Shown piece after piece: positions 17,731 to 26,562 of a stretch of DNA of 64,000 nt; positions within the stretch are counted from its first letter, which is position 1; every line of letters starts with the position of its first letter. The position numbers were made by a program, and so were the translations under genes. Source of the stretch: Senegalia massiliensis. GTDB taxonomy: Bacteria > Bacillota > Clostridia > Tissierellales > SIT17. Where the stretch lies: contig NZ_QXXA01000003.1 of the NCBI RefSeq assembly GCF_009911265.1, forward strand, positions 1 to 64,000, read 5' to 3'. The notes under the pieces are model-generated. The model was given only the letters and a program-made list of their open reading frames with translations, did not search any database and was not told the DNA's origin.

Positions 17731-18072
17731 TTGAAGCATGATATTAAAAAAATAAGTAAAATAATTGACGAATTAACCACTTTTTGTCTTATACATGGAG
17801 CAAATAATATTAATATGAATGTAGAAAACAGTAAAGAATATTTCAAAATATCTTTTTATGTAGATTGTTTGGATTATAAAGACAAAAGAGTTTCTCGACT
17901 TGAAAGATTGTTAAATGTACCAAGACAAACAGAAATGGAAGAATTTTATTGGGAATTAACTGGTGAATCAGATCATGATTCAGAACTTAGTATAGTAGGA
18001 ATGATGATTGACAAAGTTGAATTTATACATGAAAATGAGTCGCTTAAAATAATTTTATACAGATATAAATAA
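17731..18072 (+). CDS. Conserved hypothetical partner of the DUF1576 protein
   Basis: 113 residues, start taken as the TTG at 17731 because AAAGGAG ends 8 bases before it; a TTG at 17725 would be too close to that site. It is soluble, acidic and rich in Asp/Glu, with a pattern of alternating strands (YFKISFYVDCLDY, KVEFIHENESLKIILYRYK). No motif I can name. The two-base gap to the DUF1576 gene and the terminator right after it show a two-gene operon. A regulatory or accessory subunit is possible, but that is guesswork. Confidence 0.7.
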   Translation: MKHDIKKISKIIDELTTFCLIHGANNINMNVENSKEYFKISFYVDCLDYKDKRVSRLERLLNVPRQTEMEEFYWELTGESDHDSELSIVGMMIDKVEFIHENESLKIILYRYK

Positions 18073-18100
18073 CTCTCTATATGCAGGAGAGTTATTTTTT
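18067..18100 (+). terminator. Terminator after the DUF1576 operon
   Basis: AACTCTC pairs with GAGAGTT around a 9-base loop, followed by ATTTTTT. Confidence 0.8.
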
Positions 18101-18180
18101 ATGCCTTTTTTTGGTCACAAATATATATCAATAAGAGTATTATATATAGAAACAAGTTTAGCATAAGGAGTTGAATTTGT

Positions 18181-18360
18181 ATGGACGATAAAAAATATAA
18201 TGAAGAATATGAGAGACCAAATTATAGGTTGGCTCGTGCTTATGTGCCTTACCAGAAAATGTGTAAAGTATATGATTTAAAAGAGGCATTATGTAAAGGA
18301 ACACTATTTCCTGAACTATATATGCCATATGAAATCCATAATAAAAAGAAAAGATGCTAA
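18181..18360 (+). CDS. cotJA: Spore coat-associated protein CotJA
   Basis: 59 residues. ATG at 18181 with AAGGAG about 10 bases upstream. The sequence contains the CotJA core LARAYVPYQKMCKVYDLKEAL followed by GTLFPELYMPY, in which a Tyr/Pro-rich end follows. CotJA is a small inner-coat protein needed for assembly of CotJC into the spore coat. First gene of cotJABC; the next gene starts 15 bases on. Expression would be expected from a mother-cell sigma factor, but I did not assign a promoter. Confidence 0.93.
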   Translation: MDDKKYNEEYERPNYRLARAYVPYQKMCKVYDLKEALCKGTLFPELYMPYEIHNKKKRC

Positions 18361-18375
18361 TAGGAGGTGCAATTT

Positions 18376-18645
18376 ATGGATTCTAGACAATTAGAATTAT
18401 TAGAAGAGATTATGCAAGTAAGCTTTGGTTTAGTTGAAACAAATCTTTATCTTGATACTCACCCTGCAGATGAAAAAGCTTTAATGCTTCATAATACATT
18501 TTCAAAACAATATCGTGATTTAATGAAAGTTTATTCTAGAGAATATGGACCATTAATGTATACGGGTATGAGTATGTGTCCTTGGCAATATATAGATTCA
18601 CCTTGGCCATGGGATATTGAATACAAAAAATGCAAATGGGAATAA
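18376..18645 (+). CDS. cotJB: Spore coat protein CotJB
   Basis: 89 residues from the ATG at 18376, placed after TAGGAGG; the in-frame GTG nine bases earlier overlaps this site. It carries the CotJB pattern LLEEIMQVSFGLVETNLYLDTHP and the C-terminal PWPWDIEYKKCKWE. CotJB is a small coat protein made together with CotJA and CotJC in the mother cell. It lies between those genes with gaps of 15 and 12 bases. Confidence 0.93.
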   Translation: MDSRQLELLEEIMQVSFGLVETNLYLDTHPADEKALMLHNTFSKQYRDLMKVYSREYGPLMYTGMSMCPWQYIDSPWPWDIEYKKCKWE

Positions 18646-18657
18646 GGAGGTAATTTT

Positions 18658-19230
18658 ATGTGGATTTATGAAAAAAAGATACAATATCCTGTAAGAGTAG
18701 ACTCCTGTAACCCTGCACTTGCAGCTATGATATTAGAACAGTTTGGTGGGGCAGATGGAGAACTATCAGCAGGTGTAAGATATTTAACTCAAAGATGGAC
18801 TATGCCTACAAATCAGGCAAAAGGAATACTTACAGATATTGGGACTGAAGAACTTGCTCACTGGGAGATTATTGGTACAATTGTCTATAAGTTAGTAAAG
18901 GATGCTCCTATAGAAAAAATTAAAGGAACACCTTTTGAAGCACATTATGCAAATCATGGTAAAAGCCCATTCCCTCACAATGCAGCAGGAGTACCATGGA
19001 CTGCTACATTCTTAAATTCAAAAGACGACCCTATAGCAGATCTTCATGACGATATGGCAGCAGAAGAAAAGGCTCGTGCAACATATGAACATCTTATAAA
19101 TTTAAGTGATGATCCTGGTGTTAGAGATACCCTAAGGTTTTTAAGGGAAAGAGAAGTTGTACACTTCCAAAGATTTGGAGAAACTTTAAGAATAGTTGAA
19201 GATCATAAAAACAGCAAAAAATATTATTAA
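18658..19230 (+). CDS. cotJC: Spore coat manganese catalase-like protein CotJC
   Basis: 190 residues, ATG at 18658 after AAGGAGG. A four-helix ferritin-like fold of the manganese catalase family is shown by GGADGELSAGVRYL, GTEELAHWEIIGT, AAEEKARATYEHL and EREVVHFQRFGE, which provide the Glu/His dimetal ligands. In spore formers it is a coat-bound enzyme, probably degrading hydrogen peroxide. Last gene of the cotJ operon, followed by a strong terminator. Confidence 0.95.
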   Translation: MWIYEKKIQYPVRVDSCNPALAAMILEQFGGADGELSAGVRYLTQRWTMPTNQAKGILTDIGTEELAHWEIIGTIVYKLVKDAPIEKIKGTPFEAHYANHGKSPFPHNAAGVPWTATFLNSKDDPIADLHDDMAAEEKARATYEHLINLSDDPGVRDTLRFLREREVVHFQRFGETLRIVEDHKNSKKYY

Positions 19231-19261
19231 ATTTAAATAAAATTTAATATCTAAAATATTA

Positions 19262-19314
19262 AAAATCTCTCTTAACAAACACTACTTGTGACTTATTTGT
19301 TAAGAGAGGTTTTT
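19262..19314. terminator. Terminator after cotJC
   Basis: CTCTCTTAACAAA and its complement form a 13-bp stem flanked by an A-run and a T-run. It can serve both cotJC and the minus-strand HAD gene ending at 19338. Confidence 0.88.
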
Positions 19315-19337
19315 ATAATATTTTAAAATCAACATAG

Positions 19338-19991
19338 CTAGAATATATATTTTAGTTCTTTTATACTATCTATTCTAATATCAGCTTCATCTAATTCACC
19401 AGGTTTATGAAATCCATAATTACAGCCTATAGTTAAAATATTATTTTTCTTTCCTGCTTCTATATCCTGAAATCTATCACCTATCATAACCATATCTGTA
19501 GGATATTTCTTCTTTAAAATAGCTAATATTTTATATTTAGGAGTATAATGATATTCTTCAGAACAAGCCATTTCTACAAAGTAACTATCTAATCCAAATA
19601 TTTCTTTTGACTTATCTCTATAACCTATACTACAGTTACTAAGAAATACTAAATTATATCCCTTATCTTTTAAATATCTAAGAGTTTCTATTGCATGTGG
19701 ATATAATACTGCTTTTCCAGAGTTTATTTGACTCACTATTTCTCTACCTATTATTTTACTTGCTTTATCTCTAATATCTGGATCAATGTTTGGCATAAAC
19801 TCTTCCCACATTGCTTTGCTACTAAATCCTAGCCAATATGAAATTTCTTCATCATTCCATTTTTTCTCTGGAGCTTCACCTAAATTAACTAGATAATTAT
19901 AGGATTTTCTAAATGCAGGTCCATAAATTTTTATACTATTATGAATAGTACCATCATAATCTAAAAATATTGTTTTTATATTTTCAAATAT
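19338..19991 (-). CDS. HAD-family hydrolase/phosphatase with apparent ATA start
   Basis: 217 residues if read from ATA at 19991-19989. The N-terminal HAD motif I, FLDYDGTIHNS, lies in the first 17 residues, so an internal ATG at 19811 would cut off the nucleophile Asp and cannot be the true start. Motif II is VFLSNCSIG, and the later motifs are TPKYKI and VMIGDRFQDIEAG. AGGGA is spaced 8 bases before the ATA, and no ATG, GTG or TTG is in frame upstream of motif I. It follows ribH by 11 bases and might be the HAD phosphatase of the riboflavin pathway. Substrate unproven. Confidence 0.75.
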   Translation of the reverse strand: MFENIKTIFLDYDGTIHNSIKIYGPAFRKSYNYLVNLGEAPEKKWNDEEISYWLGFSSKAMWEEFMPNIDPDIRDKASKIIGREIVSQINSGKAVLYPHAIETLRYLKDKGYNLVFLSNCSIGYRDKSKEIFGLDSYFVEMACSEEYHYTPKYKILAILKKKYPTDMVMIGDRFQDIEAGKKNNILTIGCNYGFHKPGELDEADIRIDSIKELKYIF

Positions 19992-20002
19992 ATTGATTTT
20001 CC

Positions 20003-20464
20003 CTATATTTCTCTTAATAAATTTGCCATTTCTATTGCTGTAATAGCTGCTTCAGACCCTTTATTTCCTGATTTTGTCCCTGCTCTTTCTATAGCTTGCT
20101 CAATAGTATCGGTTGTAAGTACTCCAAATATAACAGGTAATTCTGTTTCTAAAGATACATTTGCAATTCCCTTTGAAACTTCACTTGATACATAATCAAA
20201 ATGTGGTGTAGCTCCTCTAATTACAGCACCTATACATATTACACCATCATATTTTTCTGACTTAGCTAACTTTTTAGCGACTAAAGGCATTTCAAATGCT
20301 CCAGGTACCCAAACAATTTCAATATCTTCTTCTTCAACCCCATGACGTTTAAAAGTATCTATAGATCCAGATAATAATTTACTTCCTATAAATTCATTAA
20401 ATCTTCCTACTACTATAGAGAATTTTAACCCTTTAGCAATTAAATTTCCTTCGTATGTTTTCAT
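20003..20464 (-). CDS. ribH: 6,7-dimethyl-8-ribityllumazine synthase
   Basis: 153 residues. It condenses 5-amino-6-ribitylaminouracil with 3,4-dihydroxy-2-butanone 4-phosphate, the step before riboflavin. Family motifs are visible: [33 protein letters not shown] (catalytic His) and [14 protein letters not shown] directly follows the ribBA stop, and the ribosome site AAGGAGG lies inside the last ribBA codons. Fourth gene of the ribDEBAH operon. Confidence 0.97.
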   Translation of the reverse strand: MKTYEGNLIAKGLKFSIVVGRFNEFIGSKLLSGSIDTFKRHGVEEEDIEIVWVPGAFEMPLVAKKLAKSEKYDGVICIGAVIRGATPHFDYVSSEVSKGIANVSLETELPVIFGVLTTDTIEQAIERAGTKSGNKGSEAAITAIEMANLLREI

Positions 20465-21676
20465 TTACTTTTCCTCCTTAAAATTTAGCATGTGACCCAT
20501 TTTTTTCTTTTTAGTTTTTAAATAATATTCATTTCTTTCATTATGATTCATCTGAATAGGTACTCTTTCTACAACTTCTATTCCATATCCTGAAATTCCT
20601 GATAACTTTTTAGGATTATTAGTCATAAGTTCTACCTTTCTTACACCTAAATCAGATAATATTTGAGCACCAATACCATAGTCTCTCATATCTTCTGGAA
20701 AACCAAGAGCTATATTAGCTTCCACTGTATCCATTCCTTTATCTTGTAGAGCATAAGCTTTGATCTTATTTATCAAACCAATTCCTCTTCCTTCTTGACG
20801 CATATAAAGTAATATTCCTCTTCCTTCTTCTTCAATATTTCTCATAGCTGCAGCAAATTGATCTCCACAGTCACATCTAAGAGAACCAAAGGCATCCCCT
20901 GTTAAACATTCTGAATGTACTCTTACTAATACTGGATTTTCATCAGATACATCTCCTTTAACTAGAGCTACATGATGTTCTCCATTTAGTTTATTAACAT
21001 ATCCTACTATTTTAAATTCTCCATATTTAGTAGGCATAAAAGCTTCTGATGCTCTTTCTATTAAAGATTCATTTTTTCTTCTATATTTAATTAAATCTGC
21101 TATAGTTATTATTTTTAAATTATGTTCTTTTACATATTCCATAAGCTCCGGTACTCTAGCCATTGTTCCATCTTCATTCATAATTTCACATATAACACCT
21201 GCAGGATATAAATTAGCTAACTTTGCTAAATCTACTGCTGCTTCTGTATGACCTGCTCTTTTTAATACCCCACCTTCTTTTGCTACTAAAGGGAATATAT
21301 GTCCTGGCCTATTAAAATCATTTGATGTTGCAGTAGTATCTATTAATTTTTGAACTGTCATGGCTCTTTCTTCTGCTGAAATACCAGTGGTAGTTTCTGT
21401 AGAGTCAACAGATACTGTAAAAGCTGTTTCCTTTGGATCTGTATTTACAGATACCATTGGATAAATATCTAACTCATTAACTCTTTCTTTTGTCATAGGA
21501 GTACATATAAGACCTCTACCATATTTAGCCATGAAGTTTATTTCCCCAGCAGTTGCTTTTTCAGCTGCCATTAATAAGTCCCCTTCATTTTCCCTATTTT
21601 CATCATCTACTACTACAATCATTTTTCCCGCTTTAATATCTTCAATTGCTTCTTCTATTGTATTAAATTTATACAT
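20465..21676 (-). CDS. ribBA: Bifunctional DHBP synthase / GTP cyclohydrolase II
   Basis: 403 residues. Residues about 1-200 form 3,4-dihydroxy-2-butanone 4-phosphate synthase ([26 protein letters not shown]). Residues about 205-403 form GTP cyclohydrolase II with the zinc Cys set in [17 protein letters not shown] and the GTP-binding RQEGRGIGL. It supplies both branches of riboflavin synthesis. ATG with AAGGAAGGTG upstream. It lies 14 bases after ribE and abuts ribH. Confidence 0.97.
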   Translation of the reverse strand: MYKFNTIEEAIEDIKAGKMIVVVDDENRENEGDLLMAAEKATAGEINFMAKYGRGLICTPMTKERVNELDIYPMVSVNTDPKETAFTVSVDSTETTTGISAEERAMTVQKLIDTTATSNDFNRPGHIFPLVAKEGGVLKRAGHTEAAVDLAKLANLYPAGVICEIMNEDGTMARVPELMEYVKEHNLKIITIADLIKYRRKNESLIERASEAFMPTKYGEFKIVGYVNKLNGEHHVALVKGDVSDENPVLVRVHSECLTGDAFGSLRCDCGDQFAAAMRNIEEEGRGILLYMRQEGRGIGLINKIKAYALQDKGMDTVEANIALGFPEDMRDYGIGAQILSDLGVRKVELMTNNPKKLSGISGYGIEVVERVPIQMNHNERNEYYLKTKKKKMGHMLNFKEEK

Positions 21677-21690
21677 TTTGTCACCTTCCT

Positions 21691-22341
21691 TTATGCAAAT
21701 CCATTTTCTTTTAAAAAATTTATATCTATTGAACTTTTTGGTTGATCCAACTTTTCAAATGTAATAAATCTTTCAATATATTTTCCAACCATATCACATT
21801 CTAAATTTACCTCATCACCTACTTTTTTACCTAATAATATAGTTTCTTCTTTAGTTAATGGTATAATTGAAACTTTGAAAATATTATCATCTACTAAAGC
21901 TACTGTTAAACTAGTTCCATCAATAGCTATAGAACCTTTATTAATGATATACTTCATAAATTCAGAGGTAAATTCTATAGAGACCCAAGTAGCATTATCT
22001 TCTTCCTCTATATCTTTAATAATACCTACTCCATCTATATGTCCAGATACAATATGTCCTCCAAATCTATCTCCTAATTTCATTGCTCTTTCAAGATTAA
22101 CTCTACTTCCAGTAGTTAAATTTCTTAAATTACTACGTCTCATTGTTTCAGGCATAACATCTATAGTAAAACTACTTTTATCAAAATCCACAACTGTAAG
22201 ACATACTCCATTAGTACTTATGCTATCACCTAGCTGTATTCTTTCTAAAACCTTCTGTGATTTAACAGTTATTTGAGCTGAATTAATACCCTTTACAACC
22301 TTATCAACTATTCCTATTTCTTCTATAAGTCCTGTAAACAT
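21691..22341 (-). CDS. ribE: Riboflavin synthase alpha chain
   Basis: 216 residues made of two tandem lumazine-binding domains. Each carries its own copy of the fold: [10 protein letters not shown] with [13 protein letters not shown] in the first, and [12 protein letters not shown] with [12 protein letters not shown] in the second. The enzyme dismutates two ribityllumazine molecules to riboflavin. ATG directly follows the ribD stop. The second rib gene. Confidence 0.97.
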   Translation of the reverse strand: MFTGLIEEIGIVDKVVKGINSAQITVKSQKVLERIQLGDSISTNGVCLTVVDFDKSSFTIDVMPETMRRSNLRNLTTGSRVNLERAMKLGDRFGGHIVSGHIDGVGIIKDIEEEDNATWVSIEFTSEFMKYIINKGSIAIDGTSLTVALVDDNIFKVSIIPLTKEETILLGKKVGDEVNLECDMVGKYIERFITFEKLDQPKSSIDINFLKENGFA

Positions 22342-23442
22342 TTATCTATCTTCCTTCCTTAAATAACCTTCAATTAAAATATCTTCATTGAATTTTGACA
22401 TAGTCATATCTTTTAGAATAAATGCATCATCTATATAGGCTCTACCTTGTCCTCCAACTGGAGTTTTAGCATTCTTTCCTCCTATTATTTTAGGTGCTAT
22501 GAAGGATAGTATTTTATCTACAATACCTTGTTCTAATGCACTATAGTTCAAAGTAGATCCTCCCTCTAATAGAATACTGTCTATCTTCATTCTAGCTAAT
22601 TGACTCATCAAATCAGTTAAATCTACCTTCCCATTTTTTAATGGAGTAATTATAACTTCTCCACCTTTTTCTTTAATTAATTGTATTTTTTGATCATCAA
22701 TTTTTTCAGTTGTAGCTATAATTGTTTTTGATTTTGATTTTATATTTAATACATTAGCATCTAAAGGAACTCTTCCATTTGTATCTACAATTATTCTAAT
22801 AGGATCTAAATATCTATCATCAAGTCTTGTTGTAAGTCTAGGATTATCCTTTAATACAGTACCTATACCTACCATAATGGCAGATACTTTATGTCGTATT
22901 TGATGTACATATTTTCTAGACAATTCATTAGTAATCCACTTTGAATCTCCAGTATATGATGAAATTTTACCATCTAAAGTCATTGCTGTTTTTAGTATAC
23001 AAAATGGCTTATTCTGAGTTATATACTTTATAAAAATCTCATTTACTTTTTTTATTTCTTCTTCTAAAACTCCTACTTTAACCTCTATACCATTAGCTCT
23101 TAAAATTTCAATGCCTTTTCCTGCTACTAAGGGATTAGGATCTTTCATCCCAATGATTACTTTTGAAATACCTTTCTCAATAATTTTATTTACGCAAGGA
23201 GGAGTTTTTCCAAAGTGAGAACAAGGCTCTAATGTAACATACATTGTAGCATCCTTCACATCTTCTATAGCATTATTAAAAGCATTAACTTCAGCATGAG
23301 GACCACCATAAAGTTCATGATAACCTTCTCCAATTATTTTTTCATCTTTTATTATTACTGCTCCCACTAAAGGATTTGGGCTAGTATATCCTTCACCTCT
23401 TTTAGAAATTTCTATGGCTCTTTTCATATGTTTTATCTCCAT
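22342..23442 (-). CDS. ribD: Bifunctional riboflavin deaminase/reductase
   Basis: 366 residues. Residues 1-145 form the zinc deaminase domain (HAEVNAF, TLEPCSHFGKTPPCV), and 145-366 the NADPH-dependent reductase domain (LKTAMTLDGKIS, GIGTVLKDNP, LLEGGSTLN). It carries out deamination and side-chain reduction in riboflavin synthesis. First gene of the operon, downstream of an FMN riboswitch and terminator that together should switch off transcription when FMN is plentiful. Confidence 0.97.
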   Translation of the reverse strand: MEIKHMKRAIEISKRGEGYTSPNPLVGAVIIKDEKIIGEGYHELYGGPHAEVNAFNNAIEDVKDATMYVTLEPCSHFGKTPPCVNKIIEKGISKVIIGMKDPNPLVAGKGIEILRANGIEVKVGVLEEEIKKVNEIFIKYITQNKPFCILKTAMTLDGKISSYTGDSKWITNELSRKYVHQIRHKVSAIMVGIGTVLKDNPRLTTRLDDRYLDPIRIIVDTNGRVPLDANVLNIKSKSKTIIATTEKIDDQKIQLIKEKGGEVIITPLKNGKVDLTDLMSQLARMKIDSILLEGGSTLNYSALEQGIVDKILSFIAPKIIGGKNAKTPVGGQGRAYIDDAFILKDMTMSKFNEDILIEGYLRKEDR

Positions 23443-23526
23443 TTACTCCCTCCCAACTCTTATCATTAAAATATTCCTTTTTTATTATGTCCTTTCTTAA
23501 AACTATTAATTATTATATTATTTGAA

Positions 23527-23566
23527 CAAAAAATAAAAGCTCTGAAGGTTCACCTTCAGAGCTTTA
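23527..23566 (-). terminator. Riboswitch-controlled terminator before ribD
   Basis: AAAGCTCTGAAGGT pairs with its complement around two to three bases, followed on the minus strand by TTTTATTTTTT. It sits between the FMN aptamer and ribD, as expected for the expression platform of a transcription-attenuating riboswitch. Confidence 0.88.
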
Positions 23567-23628
23567 TAAAAATCATATATTATATATAAACACATCACAA
23601 TAATATATAAACTTATATTTATTAATTA

Positions 23629-23746
23629 TATCTTCTTCCATCCAGACTTTACTGTCGGTCTTGGAATTTCACCAAGTCAGCCATATTTTCATATGGGTCG
23701 CGGACTTTACCGCCGGTCGGGAATTTCACCCTGCCCTGAAGATCTT
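23629..23746 (-). ncRNA. FMN riboswitch (RFN element)
   Basis: On the minus strand the conserved RFN blocks appear in order: CTTCAGGGCAGGGTGAAATT, CCCGACCGGCGGTAAAGTCC, GCGACCC, GGTGAAATTCC, and AGACCGACAGTAAAGTCTGG ending with ATGGAAGAAGAT. It binds FMN and controls the rib operon through the terminator at 23527-23566. Confidence 0.97.
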
Positions 23747-23764
23747 ATTTAATTTTATGTTTAA

Positions 23765-23794
23765 AATATATCATTGTTAATTGGTTTTTGTCAA
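23765..23794 (-). promoter_or_regulatory. Promoter of the rib operon
   Basis: On the minus strand TTGACA (23794-23789) and TATATT (23770-23765) are 18 bases apart, a vegetative-type promoter. It starts transcription just before the FMN aptamer. Confidence 0.75.
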
Positions 23795-23986
23795 GGCAAA
23801 TCTTAAAAAAGTTAGCTGTTATTATATTGTATCTTCATTTCTAAACTCTAATATATTTTAGATTTATTTATTATTTACCCACTCTATTAAATAATTTTAC
23901 TTTATATTATCTACTACATATATCGTTACTTTTTATATAAAACAATATCTCTTTCTGATTGAAGTAAAGATTATTAAAAATTATGC

Positions 23987-24667
23987 TTATTTTAATTTAT
24001 TTTCTCTTAATTTAAATCCATATATAATTATTAAGATAATAATAGATATACTTATCCAAATTAAAGATAAATCTATAAGGCTATTAGATTCAATTATCTT
24101 ACCATTATCATATATTACTTTATTTTTATATGAAACTTGACTTTTTTCATAATTATAACTAAAATCTTTTTTTCTTCCATTACTATTTATAAAAACTTCT
24201 ATTGAATATGCTTCCATAGCAGTATCTTTAGATTCATTTGGATAAATTACATCTAATTTTTTCATATTATTAGAAGTTAATTTATAAATCCCCCAAACTA
24301 CTTTAAAGTGACTGTCTTCTTTATTCATTGATGCAATTATATAATCTCCTTCTTCTAATTTCCCATTTTCATTATTTTCGTCAAAATTAGAATATGTATT
24401 TACTTTTTCTACTTTTATATTGTCATCTTCATTTAAAAAAGCTCTTCTTTTTAATATGCTTATAATTCTATTTAATGGAGTCATTATTTGTCTTGATACT
24501 TCTACATTCATATATTCATCTTCTATATTTTTAATTTGCCCTACAATTAGTGCATCTTGGTCATTATTCATAAATCTATATAAAGCATCTGCTGCAAATA
24601 CAGTGCCTTGTGATATTATCATAGTTACTATAAATATTATTAAAAAATTCTTAGTCTTTCTTTTCAT
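23987..24667 (-). CDS. Hypothetical membrane-anchored extracytoplasmic protein
   Basis: 226 residues from the ATG at 24667, chosen because GGGGGA lies before it; a TTG 15 bases earlier overlaps that site. It has a Sec-type signal sequence (residues about 1-28, ending VFAAD), an extracellular part of about 170 residues with charged and Asn-rich stretches, and one membrane helix near the C-terminus (LSLIWISISIIILIIIYGF) followed by a short basic tail. No family recognised. The topology suggests a surface domain held at both ends or by the C-terminus. It is monocistronic, between the rib operon and a DUF454 gene. Confidence 0.75.
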   Translation of the reverse strand: MKRKTKNFLIIFIVTMIISQGTVFAADALYRFMNNDQDALIVGQIKNIEDEYMNVEVSRQIMTPLNRIISILKRRAFLNEDDNIKVEKVNTYSNFDENNENGKLEEGDYIIASMNKEDSHFKVVWGIYKLTSNNMKKLDVIYPNESKDTAMEAYSIEVFINSNGRKKDFSYNYEKSQVSYKNKVIYDNGKIIESNSLIDLSLIWISISIIILIIIYGFKLRENKLK

Positions 24668-24788
24668 ATACTTATCCCCCAAAATTTATATATTTATAAT
24701 TATATTATAAAAGTTCCGCTTATATAGTTATATTTTATGTGTTAAAAAAAATCACTACTTTTAAAAGCAGCAATTTTTATATTATACA

Positions 24789-25169
24789 TTATATTATATT
24801 TTTATCTGCTCCAGCTGTTTTTCTTGTCCAAATATATATGCTTACTATGCTTGCTATAGTAAATAACATAATCCTAAATATTAGTTTATCCAAAACAAAT
24901 ATCACAGAAAATCCTATTGTAAGCCAGATTAAAAGTATTGCTTTTTTTTTAGCTTTTTTAGGTATGCCTTTGCCACTCATATAATCAGCTACATATGGAG
25001 CTAAGTATTTGTTATTTAATATAAATTCATACAACCTATCACTACTTTTAACAAAACAAGCTAAAGATAAGAGTAAAAAAGGAGTCGTAGGAAGAACTGG
25101 TAATATTATTCCTATTGTTCCAAACATTAAACTTAAGCTTCCTATTATAATTAAAATTATTTTTTTCAT
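24789..25169 (-). CDS. DUF454 (YbaN-like) inner membrane protein
   Basis: 126 residues with two to three membrane helices. The family pattern LPVLPTTPFLLLSLACFVKSS is clear near residues 25-45, followed by KYLAPYVADYMSGKGIPKKAK. DUF454 proteins are small membrane proteins of unknown function. ATG start with GGAAAATAGG upstream. Alone, between the hypothetical at 23987 and rubrerythrin. Confidence 0.88.
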   Translation of the reverse strand: MKKIILIIIGSLSLMFGTIGIILPVLPTTPFLLLSLACFVKSSDRLYEFILNNKYLAPYVADYMSGKGIPKKAKKKAILLIWLTIGFSVIFVLDKLIFRIMLFTIASIVSIYIWTRKTAGADKNII

Positions 25170-25273
25170 CCTATTTTCCTTTATATTTTTTTACTAATCT
25201 ATTACACTCTCAGTATACTTATAATAATTTTCATTCGTGTTTATTGTATCATATTTTCTTAAATATTAAATTA

Positions 25274-25307
25274 CAAAAAACCACTTTTCAATTGAAAAGT
25301 GGTTTTA
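25274..25307 (-). terminator. Terminator after perR-rubrerythrin operon
   Basis: AAAACCACTTTTCAA pairs perfectly with its complement, with a T-run on the minus strand. Confidence 0.88.
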
Positions 25308-25312
25308 AATTA

Positions 25313-25888
25313 TTAATAATTTGATTGTTTTATTTCAAAATATGCTTCTGGATGGTTACAAACTGGACACATTTTTGGAGATTTTTCTCCTACATGTACA
25401 TGACCACATTTACGACAATACCAACTTTGCTGATTTTCTTTTTTGAAAACTAATTCTTCTTTAACATTATCATAAAGTTTTAAATAACGTTCTTCATGAT
25501 CTTTTTCTATTTCTGCTATTTTTTTAAATGCAATTGCTATTTTTTTAAATCCTTCTTCTTCAGCTATTTTTGCAAATTCAGGATATATAGCAATAAATTC
25601 TTCATGTTCTCCATCTGCAGCAGCTTTTAAGTTTTCAGCAGTAGTACCTACTTTACCTGCTGGGTATGTAGCCGTAATTTCAACATCTCCACCTTCTAAA
25701 AAACCAAAGAATATTTTTGCATGTTGATATTCATTTTCTGCTGTTTGTAAAAAGAAATCTGATATTTGTTCATATCCTTCTTTTTTTGCTTGTTTTGCAA
25801 ACATTGTGTAACGATTTCTTGCTTGAGATTCTCCAGCAAATGCTTTTAGTAAATTTTGTTCTGTTTTAGTTCCTTTTAAATTTGACAT
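25313..25888 (-). CDS. rbr: Rubrerythrin
   Basis: 191 residues. The diiron ferritin-like domain (about 1-145) shows FAGESQARNRY, AENEYQHAKIFF, AADGEHEEF and AEIEKDHEERY. The rubredoxin-type domain (about 155-185) has CRKCGHVHVG and CPVCNHPEAYF. It detoxifies hydrogen peroxide in the anaerobic cytoplasm. It lies 36 bases after perR with a GGGGGA site and is probably read from the perR promoter, so PerR should derepress it under peroxide. Confidence 0.96.
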   Translation of the reverse strand: MSNLKGTKTEQNLLKAFAGESQARNRYTMFAKQAKKEGYEQISDFFLQTAENEYQHAKIFFGFLEGGDVEITATYPAGKVGTTAENLKAAADGEHEEFIAIYPEFAKIAEEEGFKKIAIAFKKIAEIEKDHEERYLKLYDNVKEELVFKKENQQSWYCRKCGHVHVGEKSPKMCPVCNHPEAYFEIKQSNY

Positions 25889-25924
25889 TTTAATAAATTC
25901 CCCCTTAATTATATATATTTAACT

Positions 25925-26326
25925 CTAAAGACAATTTTTACATTTACCTTTAAAGTATAAATGCTTTTCATCAATTTGAAACCCTTTTAAAGTCCCATCT
26001 TTTAATTTTATATCTTCTACTTCAAAGTCATATACTCCTCCACAATCAGTACATTTAAAATGTCCATGGAATTTAATATCTGCATCATATCTTGTTTCAT
26101 TCTCTTCTATTGTAATCATTGTAACAATGTCATTTTTCATAAATAAACTAAATGTGTTGTATATTGTTGTTTTAGATAATGTAGGTATTTCTTTTATTAA
26201 ATCATTATATATTTTTTCTACAGTTGGATGATTTTTATTTTTTGATAAATATTCATATATTTTTATGCGTTGTAGTGAAGGTTTTATACCGTGTTCTTTT
26301 AAATAATCACTTGTACTAATCTCCAT
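25925..26326 (-). CDS. perR: Fur-family peroxide-type regulator (PerR)
   Basis: 133 residues. Winged helix with recognition region LSKTTIYNTFSLF; the regulatory metal-site residues include HPTVEKIY and DADIKFHGHFKC. Two CxxC pairs (CTDCG and CKNCL at the very end) form the structural zinc site. Fur-family typing as PerR rests on the rubrerythrin partner and on two PerR-like boxes in its own promoter region. It would repress itself and rubrerythrin until metal-catalysed His oxidation by peroxide. Confidence 0.87.
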   Translation of the reverse strand: MEISTSDYLKEHGIKPSLQRIKIYEYLSKNKNHPTVEKIYNDLIKEIPTLSKTTIYNTFSLFMKNDIVTMITIEENETRYDADIKFHGHFKCTDCGGVYDFEVEDIKLKDGTLKGFQIDEKHLYFKGKCKNCL

Positions 26327-26359
26327 AATTTTTCCTTCATCTCCTTACATCGCTATTTG

Positions 26360-26391
26360 TTGTAATTATTTTAAATTTGTAACGATTACAA
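26360..26391 (-). promoter_or_regulatory. Two adjacent PerR-box-like sites upstream of perR
   Basis: TTGTAATTATTTTAA (26360-26374) matches the Bacillus Per box TTATAATNATTATAA at 12 of 14 fixed positions. TTGTAACGATTACAA (26377-26391) is a 6-3-6 inverted repeat matching at 11-12. They lie 33-65 bases before the perR start, fitting autoregulation. Confidence 0.6.
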
Positions 26392-26562
26392 TATAATGAT
26401 AATATATTCTTATTAGTTTGTCAAGTATTTATTATACTTTATAATAAAATTACATACATTTCAAATTTCTTACCTATATAGTGACTTAATTTTATAATAA
26501 CTCATATTATATTAAAAGATACAGATTAAAACTCAAATAATATTATACAGGAGGTATGTATT

